Positions 45,131 through 53,577 of a DNA stretch of 64,000 bases are shown here, one piece after another. Position 1 is the first letter of the stretch; each line of letters opens with the position of its first letter. A program made the position numbers and the translations under genes. Origin of the DNA: Mycobacterium gordonae (GTDB lineage Bacteria; Actinomycetota; Actinomycetes; Mycobacteriales; Mycobacteriaceae); NCBI RefSeq assembly GCF_001417955.2, contig NZ_LKTM01000350.1, positions 1-64,000 of the forward strand. Direction: 5' to 3'. Below the pieces are notes generated by a model. It made no database searches. It had not been told where the DNA came from and saw only the letters and a program-made list of their open reading frames with translations.

Positions 45131-45143
45131 GGGGGTAGGCGCC

Positions 45144-45953
45144 GTGCCGATTGATCCCGCACACATCTTGCTGACCGACCGGGTCGCGGTGGTCACCGGC
45201 GGGGGCGCCGGCATCGGACGCGGTATCGCCGCGGGCTTCGCGGCTTTCGGCGCGCGCGTGGCCATCTGGGAACGAAATCCCGATTCCTGCACCCAGGCCG
45301 CGGAATCGATTGGCGCACTCGGTATCACCTGTGATGTCCGGGACAGCGCACAGGTCGATGCGGCGCTGGCCCGGACGGTGGCCGAACTAGGGACGCCGAC
45401 GATTCTGGTCAACAATGCCGGCGGCGTCTTCTCCTCATCGCTGCTGGATACCAGCGAGAACGGTTGGGACGCTTTATATCGCGCCAACCTGCGGCATGTG
45501 TTGCTGTGTACCCAACGGGTCGCGCGCCGGCTGGTGGCCGATGGTCTGCCCGGCAGCATCATGGCCGTCACCTCGATCGAGGGGGTACGGGCCGCGCCCG
45601 GCTACGCGGCCTACGCCGCCGCCAAGGCCGGTGTCATCAATTACACGAAGACCGCCGCGCTGGAGTTGGCGTCCCACGGTATCCGGGTCAACGCGATAGC
45701 GCCTGACATCACGCTGACCGAAGGCCTGGCTCAGCTGGGTGGGGAGGGCGCGACGGCGGCCATGGGGGCTGTAGTGCCGTGGGGGAGGCCCGGGCACGTC
45801 GACGAAATAGCCGGTACTGCAATCTTTCTCGCGTCTGACATGTCGACGTACATCACCGGCCAGACGTTGCACGTCGACGGCGGCACCCACGCCGCGGGCG
45901 GGTGGTATCACGACCCGCAGACCGGCGCCTACCGGCTGGGGCCGAATTCCTAG
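45144..45953 (+). CDS. SDR oxidoreductase
   Basis: A 269-residue classical SDR: TGGGAGIG, NNAG, MAVTSIEG for the Ser region and YAAAK as YxxxK. GTG 45144 is chosen because the open frame upstream runs through the hairpin repeat. Last gene of the TetR/P450/CoA-transferase operon; the hairpin in front of it may reduce its expression relative to upstream genes. Its C-terminus (GGWYHDPQTGAYRLGPNS) is longer than usual. Confidence 0.84.
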   Translation: MPIDPAHILLTDRVAVVTGGGAGIGRGIAAGFAAFGARVAIWERNPDSCTQAAESIGALGITCDVRDSAQVDAALARTVAELGTPTILVNNAGGVFSSSLLDTSENGWDALYRANLRHVLLCTQRVARRLVADGLPGSIMAVTSIEGVRAAPGYAAYAAAKAGVINYTKTAALELASHGIRVNAIAPDITLTEGLAQLGGEGATAAMGAVVPWGRPGHVDEIAGTAIFLASDMSTYITGQTLHVDGGTHAAGGWYHDPQTGAYRLGPNS

Positions 45954-46015
45954 CGCGAGCAGACACGAAGTCGCACGCGCGGAGCCCGCGGCGTGCGATT
46001 TCGCGTCTGCTCGCG
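45954..46015. repeat. Interspersed hairpin family A, copy 2 (probable terminator)
   Basis: A 62-bp inverted repeat starting directly at the SDR stop codon: GCGAGCAGACACGAAGTCGC pairs with GCGATTTCGCGTCTGCTCGC with few mismatches. It lies between two convergent SDR genes and probably ends transcription from both sides. Confidence 0.8.
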
Positions 46016-46042
46016 GGGCTAGGTGCGCCCCGCTCGCGCAGG

Positions 46043-46879
46043 CTAGTGACGCCAGCCTTCGGCGGCCTGTTCGTCGAAAGTCCGGTCGATGCGGTCGAAC
46101 CGGCGCCGGATCGACGCCCGGGACGCCTCGTGCGGCAACACATACAAGCGGTTGGCCAGGATCGCGTCAGCGGTCAGGCGGGCGAGATCGCCGACTCCGA
46201 GCGTCTCGTCCTGCTCGGGGAGCGGCCCGAGCGAACCGGTCACGTCCGGTGTCGACGCCAGGCCGTAATCCGCGCCCCGGATCCGTTCGGAGTTGGACAG
46301 CAGCTTGGTCTCGACGACCATTGGGCACAGCACCGACACCCCGATGCCATTGCCCTTCACTTCGCGCGCCAGCGTCTCGGCCAGGCTGACCACGCCGTAC
46401 TTGGCAACCCCGTACGCCCCGAGGCCGGCGTTGGGCACCAGCCCGGCGAAGGAGGCGGTGAATGCGATGTGGCCGCCCGTGCCCTGCTTGAGCAACCGCG
46501 GCAAGAACGCCTCGACGGCGTGAATCGAACCCCACAAGTCGATGTCGATCACCCAGCGCCAGTCCTCGTGCGTCATCTCGGCGATCGGGCCGGCGACCAC
46601 GATGCCGGCATTGCTGAACACGATGTCCACCTGGCCGAGCAACCGGAACGCCTTGTCGGCCAACCGCGTCACCTCATCGAGATGCCGGACGTCGCACATC
46701 ACGCCGTGGGCGTCGAAACCCTGGCCGCGTAGGTGAGTGACCGCCAATTCCAGGCCCGGTTGGTCGACGTCGGCGAGCACCACTCGCGCCCCGCGGCCGG
46801 CCAGTTCGGTGGCGGTGGCCAGGCCGATACCGCTCGCGCCGCCGGTGATGACCGCTCCGCGTCCCTCAAATCCGTCCAT
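46043..46879 (-). CDS. SDR oxidoreductase
   Basis: A 278-residue SDR: TGGASGIG at 11-18, Asp after beta-2 (LADVDQPG), SNAG for NNAG, FTASFAG for the Ser and YGVAK as YxxxK. The charged C-terminal tail (FDRIDRTFDEQAAEGWRH) is found in SDRs near mycobacterial acyl-CoA dehydrogenase clusters. It is third in an operon with a P450 and a mycofactocin-type SDR, 10 bp after the latter. Confidence 0.84.
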   Translation of the reverse strand: MDGFEGRGAVITGGASGIGLATATELAGRGARVVLADVDQPGLELAVTHLRGQGFDAHGVMCDVRHLDEVTRLADKAFRLLGQVDIVFSNAGIVVAGPIAEMTHEDWRWVIDIDLWGSIHAVEAFLPRLLKQGTGGHIAFTASFAGLVPNAGLGAYGVAKYGVVSLAETLAREVKGNGIGVSVLCPMVVETKLLSNSERIRGADYGLASTPDVTGSLGPLPEQDETLGVGDLARLTADAILANRLYVLPHEASRASIRRRFDRIDRTFDEQAAEGWRH

Positions 46880-46889
46880 GGACGGCAGC

Positions 46890-47729
46890 CTATTTCAGGC
46901 AGCTCCCCGCATCCACCGGCAGGGTGACGCCGGTGATGTACCGGGACTCGTCGGAGGCGAAGAACAGCACCGCGTTGCTGACGTCCTGCGCCTCGACCCA
47001 CGGGATCGGCAGCGTGTGGAACATCTGGCAGATCGGCGCCATGTCGTCCGGGCCGGGGTTCTCCAGGTCCGGCCGGAACATCTTGAAGGTGCCCTCGTTG
47101 TGCAGCATCGGGGTGGCGACGTGGGTGGGATGCACCGAGTTCACCCGAATCATGTGCTGCCCCAGTTCAACTGCGAAGGATCGCATGATGCCCACCACAC
47201 CGTGCTTGGCGGCCACATAGCTGCCGCAGTGCGGGTAGGCCTTGATCCCGCCGACCGAGCTGGTCAGGATGATCGAGCCACCGTTGCGGCCCGCGAGAAT
47301 ATGCGGCACACCGGCTTTCACCGACTTCCAGACGCTGGACAGGTTGACGTCGATCATCTCCTGCCAGTCGTATTCGCTGGTTTTGTCCAGAGTGTCGCCG
47401 CCATTGCCGATGCCGGCGTTGGCCACGATGATGTCCAGTCGTCCCAGCTGCTCCACACCGCTGTCCACGACAGCCTTGAGCGCGTCGAAGTCGCGGACAT
47501 CGACCTCCGCCGTGACGATCCGGCGATTGAGTCCCTTGACGAGATCGGCGGTCTCGGCCAGATCCTCCGGTGTCGACGCCGGGATCGTGGTGTTCTTGAC
47601 GATCGGCTTGCACACGTCGACGGCGATGATGTCGGCGCCTTCCTCGGCCAACCGCACGGCGTGACTGCGTCCCTGACCCCGCGCCGCCCCGGTGACAAAG
47701 GCGACTTTCCCTTCTACACGTCCAGTCAT
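46890..47729 (-). CDS. Mycofactocin-coupled SDR
   Basis: A 279-residue SDR with the signatures of the mycofactocin-coupled group: VTGAARGQGRSHAVRLAEEG, AVDVCKP after beta-2, an insertion (about 40-60) before the next strand, and YVAAKHG as YxxxK. These enzymes keep NAD bound and need the redox peptide mycofactocin as external electron acceptor. No mycofactocin biosynthesis genes are in the window. The ribosome site TAGGAGGGAACC is strong. It likely oxidises the alcohol formed by the adjacent P450. Confidence 0.88.
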   Translation of the reverse strand: MTGRVEGKVAFVTGAARGQGRSHAVRLAEEGADIIAVDVCKPIVKNTTIPASTPEDLAETADLVKGLNRRIVTAEVDVRDFDALKAVVDSGVEQLGRLDIIVANAGIGNGGDTLDKTSEYDWQEMIDVNLSSVWKSVKAGVPHILAGRNGGSIILTSSVGGIKAYPHCGSYVAAKHGVVGIMRSFAVELGQHMIRVNSVHPTHVATPMLHNEGTFKMFRPDLENPGPDDMAPICQMFHTLPIPWVEAQDVSNAVLFFASDESRYITGVTLPVDAGSCLK

Positions 47730-47747
47730 GGTTCCCTCCTAGGTGAC

Positions 47748-48950
47748 TCAGCCGAAGACGGCCGGCATGGACTCCCAACCCCGCACGGTCGACGTGGGGG
47801 AAAGCGTGGCCTCGGCAAGATCGACATCCCAGTCGGGGAAGCGCTTCAGGATCTCCTCCAGCGCGATCCGGCCCTCCAGCCGGGCCAGCGCCGAGCCGAG
47901 ACAATAGTGGGTGCCGACACTGAACGTCAGGTGCTGGCGCGGCTCGCGGCGGATGTCGAAAACGTCTCCGTCAGGCGGAAATTGGCGATGGTCACGGTTC
48001 GCCGCTCCGATCAGCATCATCATGACGCTGCCTTCGGGGACCCGCTGGCCGTAGTACTCGACATCGCGGGTGACGTACCGGGCCACGTGCGGCGCCGGCG
48101 GCTCGTAGCGCAGCAACTCCTCGACGGCCGCGGGGATCAATGCCGGATTCTCCGCCAGCGCGCGACGCTGATCCGCGTGCTCGGCCAAAACCTTTCCCGC
48201 CCAGCCGATCAGCCGGGTGGTGGTCTCGTTGCCGGCACCGGAGACGACAGTGACGTAGGTGAGCAGTTCGTCGCGGCTCATGCGCCGGACGGTTCCGGTC
48301 TCGTCCTCGAACTCTGCGTTGAGCAACTCGGTCATGATGTCGTTGGACGGATGTTGCGCACGCCAGTCGATGTATTGACCGAAAAAGTCGCCGTTCAACA
48401 TGGTTTCGGCCGAGAACTCCATCGGCTTGCCGGCCTCGGTGCGCATCTGCGCGTTGGCGAAGTCGCGTGCCGCCTCTTGGTCTTCCTCTGGGACACCCAG
48501 CAGCATGCCGATCACCCGCGTGGGCATCTGCGCGCCGAGGTCGTTGACGAAGTCGAACGTGCCGGTCCCGATCAGCGGATCCAGACTGCGTGCGCAGAAT
48601 TCCCGGATCTTGGGCTCCAAGTCGCTGATCTTGCGCGGAGTGAACATACGCGACAACAACTTACGGTGAATGTCGTGAACGGGCGGATCCTCGAAGATGA
48701 GCACGCCCGGCGGCATCTCGATATTGGCCCGGATCAGTTCGAGGATGGCTCCGCGGGCGGAGCTGAACGTCTGGTGGTCGACGATGGCGTTGTCGACATC
48801 GGCGAAGCGACTGAGGGCATAGAAGTCATGCTGCTCGTTGTAGTACAGCGGCGACTCCTCGCGCAGGCGCCGGAACATGGGGTACGGGTCAGCGTTGAGC
48901 TCGACATCGTAGGGGTCGAAATAGACGTCACTGGCTGCGCTCACTGTCAC
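47748..48950 (-). CDS. Cytochrome P450
   Basis: A 400-residue P450: I-helix GAGNETTTRL, ExxR in EELLRYE, heme loop FSVGTHYCLG with Cys350. The I-helix has Asn-Glu-Thr in place of the more usual His-Glu-Thr or Gln-Glu-Thr. First gene of a P450-SDR-SDR operon. No ferredoxin gene is adjacent; the nearest are at 63605 and 63894. A GAGAATnnnATTCTC site lies 141 bp upstream. Confidence 0.9.
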   Translation of the reverse strand: MTVSAASDVYFDPYDVELNADPYPMFRRLREESPLYYNEQHDFYALSRFADVDNAIVDHQTFSSARGAILELIRANIEMPPGVLIFEDPPVHDIHRKLLSRMFTPRKISDLEPKIREFCARSLDPLIGTGTFDFVNDLGAQMPTRVIGMLLGVPEEDQEAARDFANAQMRTEAGKPMEFSAETMLNGDFFGQYIDWRAQHPSNDIMTELLNAEFEDETGTVRRMSRDELLTYVTVVSGAGNETTTRLIGWAGKVLAEHADQRRALAENPALIPAAVEELLRYEPPAPHVARYVTRDVEYYGQRVPEGSVMMMLIGAANRDHRQFPPDGDVFDIRREPRQHLTFSVGTHYCLGSALARLEGRIALEEILKRFPDWDVDLAEATLSPTSTVRGWESMPAVFG

Positions 48951-49090
48951 GGGTAATTGCCCTCTCGCCGGTTACGCGCTGCCCTCGTTTGTTCGGGCAG
49001 CGCGCTGATGCCGCCGGTAGAACTCTGTCATCACGCACCAACGAGTGTCAACGCGGAATCCGTTTTGGCTATTTTACGTTCTGATTTTAA

Positions 49091-49105
49091 GAGAATAACA
49101 TTCTC
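49091..49105. promoter_or_regulatory. GAGAATnnnATTCTC operator, site 1
   Basis: GAGAATAACATTCTC, a perfect 6+3+6 palindrome between the P450 start (48950) and the 3' end of the TetR gene. Identical arms occur at 49946 and 56958. Confidence 0.82.
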
Positions 49106-49169
49106 AATCCGGCGCGAGAGTGCGATATTCGCTCGTCGGGGACAGGTGGACCGCAAAGCGGTCCGAAGG

Positions 49170-49889
49170 TTAGCTGCCGGCGAATCCTCGTGAGCAGAAG
49201 TCCCACACCTCGTCGGCGCTGATCGGATGGACCGTCGCGTCGTCGGAACCGCCGCTGGACTGGGCGATGAACATCACTGTCTGCATGGTCATGGCAGCCA
49301 TCCGCTTCGGGTTGACGCCGGCACGCAGCTTGCCAGCCTCACAGGCAGCTTCCATCAGCTCCGTGAGCAAAGCCAGCAGCGGCGCGTGGGCTACCTTGAC
49401 CTCAGCGGGATGGGTGACGAGCAACCGTGGCGCAAAGTCGGTGAACAGTGGCCGCTTAGCCGTCGGGTCCGGTCGGGAGGCTTCGTAGAGAAGCTCCACC
49501 GCCACCTTGAGCCGTTCCAGCGCGTCGGTGTGGCTTTCGGTCGCGGCCCTGATCTGGTCAGCCGACCGGCTCAGCGCGTCCTCGAACAGGGCCAGCAGCA
49601 ACTCGTGTTTGCCGTCGAACTGCAGGTAGAAGCTGCGCAACGACTGGCGGGAGCGGTCGACGACCTCCTGCACGGTGAAGTCCGTGCTGCCCTTCTCGAT
49701 GATGATGGCCTGGGCGGCATCGAGGAAGCGCTGGACGCGTTGCGCCGCCCGCAATTTGGCGGTCTTGATGGATCGCTCGACGGCCCGCTGTTTCCAAGCC
49801 GGCTCTTCGCCCGGGCTCGTCACGGGCGGCTCGGGAGATTGCCGCGAGGAGAGAACATGGTTGGACTGTACCGGAGAACGTCGGGCCAT
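49170..49889 (-). CDS. TetR-family repressor
   Basis: A 239-residue TetR protein with a long charged N-terminal arm (1-50) before the HTH, which includes FTVQEVVDRSRQSLRSFYLQFDGKHELL. ATG 49889 is chosen; a start at 49910 or inside the N-terminal arm is possible. It is divergent from the acyl-CoA dehydrogenase gene, and a GAGAATnnnATTCTC palindrome sits in the shared promoter region, so it is the best candidate repressor of all units that carry this site. Confidence 0.86.
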   Translation of the reverse strand: MARRSPVQSNHVLSSRQSPEPPVTSPGEEPAWKQRAVERSIKTAKLRAAQRVQRFLDAAQAIIIEKGSTDFTVQEVVDRSRQSLRSFYLQFDGKHELLLALFEDALSRSADQIRAATESHTDALERLKVAVELLYEASRPDPTAKRPLFTDFAPRLLVTHPAEVKVAHAPLLALLTELMEAACEAGKLRAGVNPKRMAAMTMQTVMFIAQSSGGSDDATVHPISADEVWDFCSRGFAGS

Positions 49890-49945
49890 CGCTGCGCTCG
49901 ACCTCCTCACGGACGATGTCTTGGAGATTGTAACTTCCTCACGAC

Positions 49946-49960
49946 GAGAATACTATTCTC
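49946..49960. promoter_or_regulatory. GAGAATnnnATTCTC operator, site 2
   Basis: GAGAATACTATTCTC, symmetric over all 15 bases (GAGAATA-C-TATTCTC). It lies 57 bp from the TetR start and 74 bp from the acyl-CoA dehydrogenase start, as expected for autoregulation and control of the divergent gene. Confidence 0.85.
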
Positions 49961-50033
49961 TTGCACGGGTGTTTGGGAAGCACATTCACGAGAGTGCACA
50001 CCCGGAAGCCGCGCGAAGCCCCGAGGAGATTTG

Positions 50034-51209
50034 GTGCAGCTGACTTTTGATGCCGACGTCGAGGCATTCCGGTCGGAATTCGTCGCTTTTCTCGACGAGC
50101 ACCTGCCGGACGAGGCCCAAGGAGTGGTGCGGCCGAGTTCGTGCTCCCATGTGCCGGAGTGGGCGGCTCGCTGGCAGCGACTGCTGTTCGACAATGGCTG
50201 GCTGCTACCGGGCAACCCGCCCGAATTCGGCGGCCGCAACGCAACGTTGTTGCAGCAGTATGTGCATGCGGACGAGATGGCGCGGCGACGCATCTACCGC
50301 AGTTTCAACCCGCAAGGCGTCGGGATCATCGCGGCGTCCCTGCTGTCGTTCGGGACCCCCGAGCAGAAGCAGCAGTGGGCGGTGCGAATCCTGCGCGCGG
50401 AGATCACCGCTTCGCTGGGGATGAGTGAACCCGGCGCCGGTTCGGATCTGGCCTCTCTGAAGACGCGGGCGGTGCGGGACGGCGACGACTTCGTGGTGAA
50501 CGGCCAGAAGGTGTGGACCTCGGGTGCACACGACGCCGACGTGCTGCTGACCTTCGTGCGCACCAACCCCGACGTCCCAAAACACAAGGGAATCAGTGTG
50601 TTGCTGATTCCGACGGACACTCCGGGTGTGGTGCGACGGCCGTTCGCCTCGGTGTGCGACCACGACGACGTCGAATTCAACGAGGTGTTCTTCACCGATG
50701 CCCGGGTGCCCGCCGAGAATCTGGTCGGCGAGCTCGACGGCGGCTGGCGGGTGGCGACCGGCGCGCTCGGGCACGAGCGCGCCATGCTGTGGCTGGACTA
50801 CGCGAATCTATTGGACCAGCAGACAACCGATTTCGCGCCGACCGGAACGTTGGAACGGGATCGCTACGCCACCCTGGTGATGGATGCCTGGGCGATGCGG
50901 CTGCTCGGTTCGGTGACTTTGGCCAAGGCCGCGCGCGGTGAGGAGGATGTGCCCGGCCAGTCGGTGCTGAAGCTGCTCGGCTCCGAGGCGGTCCAGCGCG
51001 CCTCCGAAGATGCCCTGAACGCCAAGGGTCCCGAGGGTCTGATCCATCCGGCGATCACCGCGCCGTTCGCCCCGCTGAACCTGGACGCCCACTACGGCAG
51101 CTGGTTCGACCGGTACGCCCGCAGCTTCGCCGGCACCATCGCCGGCGGGACGTCGGAGATCCAGCGCAACATCATCGCCGAGCGGGTGCTCGGGATGCCG
51201 CGCGGCTGA
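50034..51209 (+). CDS. Acyl-CoA dehydrogenase (FadE-type)
   Basis: A 391-residue acyl-CoA dehydrogenase with SLGMSEPGAGSDLASLKT (FAD/substrate loop), VVNGQKVWTS and the C-terminal GGTSEIQRNIIAERVLGMPRG. GTG 50034 follows GAGGAG at 50023-50028; the frame is open far upstream over the TetR gene, which is rejected. Single gene facing the convergent end of the Rieske operon. It would introduce the 2,3-double bond in an acyl-CoA. No specific FadE number is assigned. Confidence 0.88.
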   Translation: MQLTFDADVEAFRSEFVAFLDEHLPDEAQGVVRPSSCSHVPEWAARWQRLLFDNGWLLPGNPPEFGGRNATLLQQYVHADEMARRRIYRSFNPQGVGIIAASLLSFGTPEQKQQWAVRILRAEITASLGMSEPGAGSDLASLKTRAVRDGDDFVVNGQKVWTSGAHDADVLLTFVRTNPDVPKHKGISVLLIPTDTPGVVRRPFASVCDHDDVEFNEVFFTDARVPAENLVGELDGGWRVATGALGHERAMLWLDYANLLDQQTTDFAPTGTLERDRYATLVMDAWAMRLLGSVTLAKAARGEEDVPGQSVLKLLGSEAVQRASEDALNAKGPEGLIHPAITAPFAPLNLDAHYGSWFDRYARSFAGTIAGGTSEIQRNIIAERVLGMPRG

Positions 51210-51288
51210 TTTCCGCAATCCTCCTGCCCGACTGGGAATTTGACGACGCCGCCACGGCGTGTCGCGTCGTGAGGTTCACACTCGGCGC

Positions 51289-52068
51289 TCAGAGATGGAC
51301 GAGCCGCGGCGCCGAGCCCACGGCACGGACGTGCGCTCCCGCTTCGCGGGTCAGCTCCTTCGAGCTGCCGAGCAACCCGTCGAGCACCAATACCCGCTTG
51401 ACGTGGCGGTGCAACTGATGCTCGGCGGTGAAGCCGATGCCCCCGAGTACCTGCTGGCAGTGCCGAGCGGCAGTCAGCGCCGCCTGGCCCGCCGCCGCCT
51501 TGGCCAGTAGACACGCGAACTCGTCCGGCTGATCGGCGGCGGCCCGCAAAGTGGCTTCGGCGCCCTCGACGGCGACCAGCGTCTCGGCGAGGCGGTGGCG
51601 CACCGCCTGGAAAGATGCGATGCGACGGCCGAATTGGACTCGGTCCAGTGCGTGGCTGCGAGCCAGCGCCAGCATGGCCCGGCTGGCGCCGACGAGCCAC
51701 CACCCCACCGCCTGCCGGGCCGTACCGAGCGGGACGGCGTCCCCGGTGGGCACCCGGTGCAAGGGCAGCTCCTCGTCCATCGCCGGAGTCGCGGTGTCGG
51801 CACGCTCCCAGACCACCCAGGAACCCCCGGCGTAGGGCAGCGGCACCGTGTCACCGGTGCCTCGCAGCACGACGTCATTCAGCACGGGCGCATGCGCACC
51901 CGTCTCGCCGAGCAATCGGAAGACCAGAGGTATTGCGATTTCCGGTATTTCATCGACCATGTCGAGCCAGCCGAGCTCGGCCAGGGCAGCGTCCAGGGCG
52001 GCGCCGGACGGCGACGTCGTCATCGCCGAACGTAAGGATTCGGCCAGCAGCGCCAGCTCGGTGTCCAC
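51289..52068 (-). CDS. Short acyl-CoA dehydrogenase-like subunit
   Basis: A 259-residue protein matching only the C-terminal half and a reduced N-terminal part of an acyl-CoA dehydrogenase: VQFGRRIASFQAVRHRLAE for FAD contact and QVLGGIGFTAEHQLHRHVKR, where the catalytic Glu normally lies. It starts two bases after the stop of the larger dehydrogenase (GTG 52068, GGAAGGAG). This arrangement recalls the alpha2beta2 ChsE1-ChsE2 type enzymes of steroid side-chain degradation, in which a short and a long chain share one active site. Last gene of the seven-gene operon. Confidence 0.82.
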   Translation of the reverse strand: MDTELALLAESLRSAMTTSPSGAALDAALAELGWLDMVDEIPEIAIPLVFRLLGETGAHAPVLNDVVLRGTGDTVPLPYAGGSWVVWERADTATPAMDEELPLHRVPTGDAVPLGTARQAVGWWLVGASRAMLALARSHALDRVQFGRRIASFQAVRHRLAETLVAVEGAEATLRAAADQPDEFACLLAKAAAGQAALTAARHCQQVLGGIGFTAEHQLHRHVKRVLVLDGLLGSSKELTREAGAHVRAVGSAPRLVHL

Positions 52069-52069
52069 G

Positions 52070-53158
52070 TCACTCCTTCCCGAGGTCGAGCAGCCGACGG
52101 GCGATGATGTTGCGCTGGATCTCGGCTGTCCCACCGTAGATGGTCGCCGCGCGCGAGTAGAGGTACTCCGGCCGCCAGGCGGTGTCGTCGAGTTCGAGCG
52201 TGCCGGGCAGCAGGTCGCGGACGGTGTCGTAGAGCCGTTGTTCGGCACCGGCCAGTAGCACCTTGTCGATGGAGGTGTCGGGTCCGAGTCGCGCTCCGCC
52301 GGCCAGCCGGTGCTGGGTGGCGCGGGATCGGCAGCGCAGCGTATGCAGCGCGAGATAGGCTGCGCCCAAGGCGGATTCGTCCGCTTCGGTCGTCTCGGCG
52401 ACCAGTGCGTCGAACCTCGAGTACAGGTAGGCGATTCGCTGCCAGAAACAGGTCGACCGCTCATAGGGCAACAGATCCATCGCGAGTCGCCAGCCGTCTC
52501 CGGGCTTGCCGAGCATCCGGCTGGACGGGATCACCACATCGTCGTAGTACACCTCGCAGAACTCGTCGACGCCGTGCATGGTGCGCAACGGGCGGACCGT
52601 GATGCCTGGCGTGTCCAGGTCGACGAAAAATGCGGTGATGCCGTTATGGCCCGGCGCGGTACGGGTGAGCAGCACGCACCGGGTGGAGAACTGCGCGAAG
52701 CTGGTCCAGACCTTCTGCCCGTTGACGATCCAGTTGTCACCGTCGGGGACCGCCCGGGTCGTCAAGGATGCCAGATCGCTGCCGGATCCCGGTTCGGAGA
52801 AACCCTGGCACCACTGCTCTCGTCCGCTGAGCAGCCGCGGCACCATCTCGGCGGCGAGTTCGATTGGCGCGTAGTCGATCATGGTGGGCGCCAGTACCTC
52901 CAGCATCGAGTAGGGACCGGGTTCGGCCAGCCGCCGGCCCACCACCTCCTCGCCGACGATTGCGCGCAGCAGCGCCGGCCCGCCCAGTCCGCCGACCGAC
53001 TCCGGCCAGCCGTAACGCATCCAGTCCGCCTCGTACAGCGCCGCGCTGACCCGGGCGAACTGCCGCATGTGGCCCTGCAGCGAATGGTCGGGCCCCGGGG
53101 TCAGGTCATGCTCGTCGAGCCACGCGCACAACCCGGTCCGGAACTCCTCGACATTCAC
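52070..53158 (-). CDS. Acyl-CoA dehydrogenase, partner of the short subunit
   Basis: A 362-residue dehydrogenase with QGFSEPGSGSDLASLTTRA, WIVNGQKVWTSFAQ and YGGTAEIQRNIIARRLL at the C-terminus. Slightly shorter than the usual 380-400. Start is GTG 53158, overlapping the end of the SnoaL-like gene by four bases. With the next gene it probably forms a heteromeric enzyme acting on a bulky acyl-CoA (inference). Confidence 0.86.
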   Translation of the reverse strand: MNVEEFRTGLCAWLDEHDLTPGPDHSLQGHMRQFARVSAALYEADWMRYGWPESVGGLGGPALLRAIVGEEVVGRRLAEPGPYSMLEVLAPTMIDYAPIELAAEMVPRLLSGREQWCQGFSEPGSGSDLASLTTRAVPDGDNWIVNGQKVWTSFAQFSTRCVLLTRTAPGHNGITAFFVDLDTPGITVRPLRTMHGVDEFCEVYYDDVVIPSSRMLGKPGDGWRLAMDLLPYERSTCFWQRIAYLYSRFDALVAETTEADESALGAAYLALHTLRCRSRATQHRLAGGARLGPDTSIDKVLLAGAEQRLYDTVRDLLPGTLELDDTAWRPEYLYSRAATIYGGTAEIQRNIIARRLLDLGKE

Positions 53159-53577
53159 GGCGTTGGGCGGCCCACGGCATGCGGCCGTCCGGAGTCATGC
53201 ACGCCGCTGCGCCGGATGAAGGTCATGGCGCGGGTTTTCAGGCGCCAGCCGTCGGCGGTGCGCAGGTAGGTGTCGCGGTAGTAGCCGATGCGCATGTCAT
53301 GCGCGGAGTGTTCGATGAAGCACAGCGGTTGGGTGCCGGTGGCCGTATCGCCGTCGAGATTTTCGACCAGCGAGGTGCCGGTCATGAACAGGCCCTTCGG
53401 CGCGGCGGCGACCAGTTCCGGGAACCGGTCCAGTGTGTAGGTGTCCCCGAATGCGCTGTAGGTGCCGTCCGGTGTGAACACGCCGACCAGTCCCTCGATG
53501 TCGCCCTGGGTGATGGTGACCGCATACCGGGCGAGCAACTGCTGGATCTCCACCAGGTCGTCAGTTCTGCTTGGCAT
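53155..53577 (-). CDS. SnoaL/NTF2-like protein
   Basis: A 140-residue NTF2-fold protein (DLVEIQQLLARYAVTITQGDIEGLVGVFTPDGTY is typical of SnoaL_4). Such proteins act as small isomerases, hydratases or ring-hydroxylating dioxygenase beta-like subunits. In a Rieske operon a beta-subunit-like or isomerase role is possible. ATG 53577 overlaps the amidohydrolase 3' end by 17 bases. Confidence 0.8.
   Translation of the reverse strand: MPSRTDDLVEIQQLLARYAVTITQGDIEGLVGVFTPDGTYSAFGDTYTLDRFPELVAAAPKGLFMTGTSLVENLDGDTATGTQPLCFIEHSAHDMRIGYYRDTYLRTADGWRLKTRAMTFIRRSGVHDSGRPHAVGRPTP

Noticed and set aside
46737..48956. Long open frame on the plus strand (over 700 codons)
   Set aside because: It lies opposite the SDR and P450 genes, which have clear motifs, ribosome sites and operator; the plus-strand product is His/Arg/Gln-rich without any domain.
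51289..52068. Truncated acyl-CoA dehydrogenase pseudogene
   Set aside because: It has a ribosome site, close coupling with the larger subunit and intact C-terminal motifs; short partners are known in heteromeric dehydrogenases.
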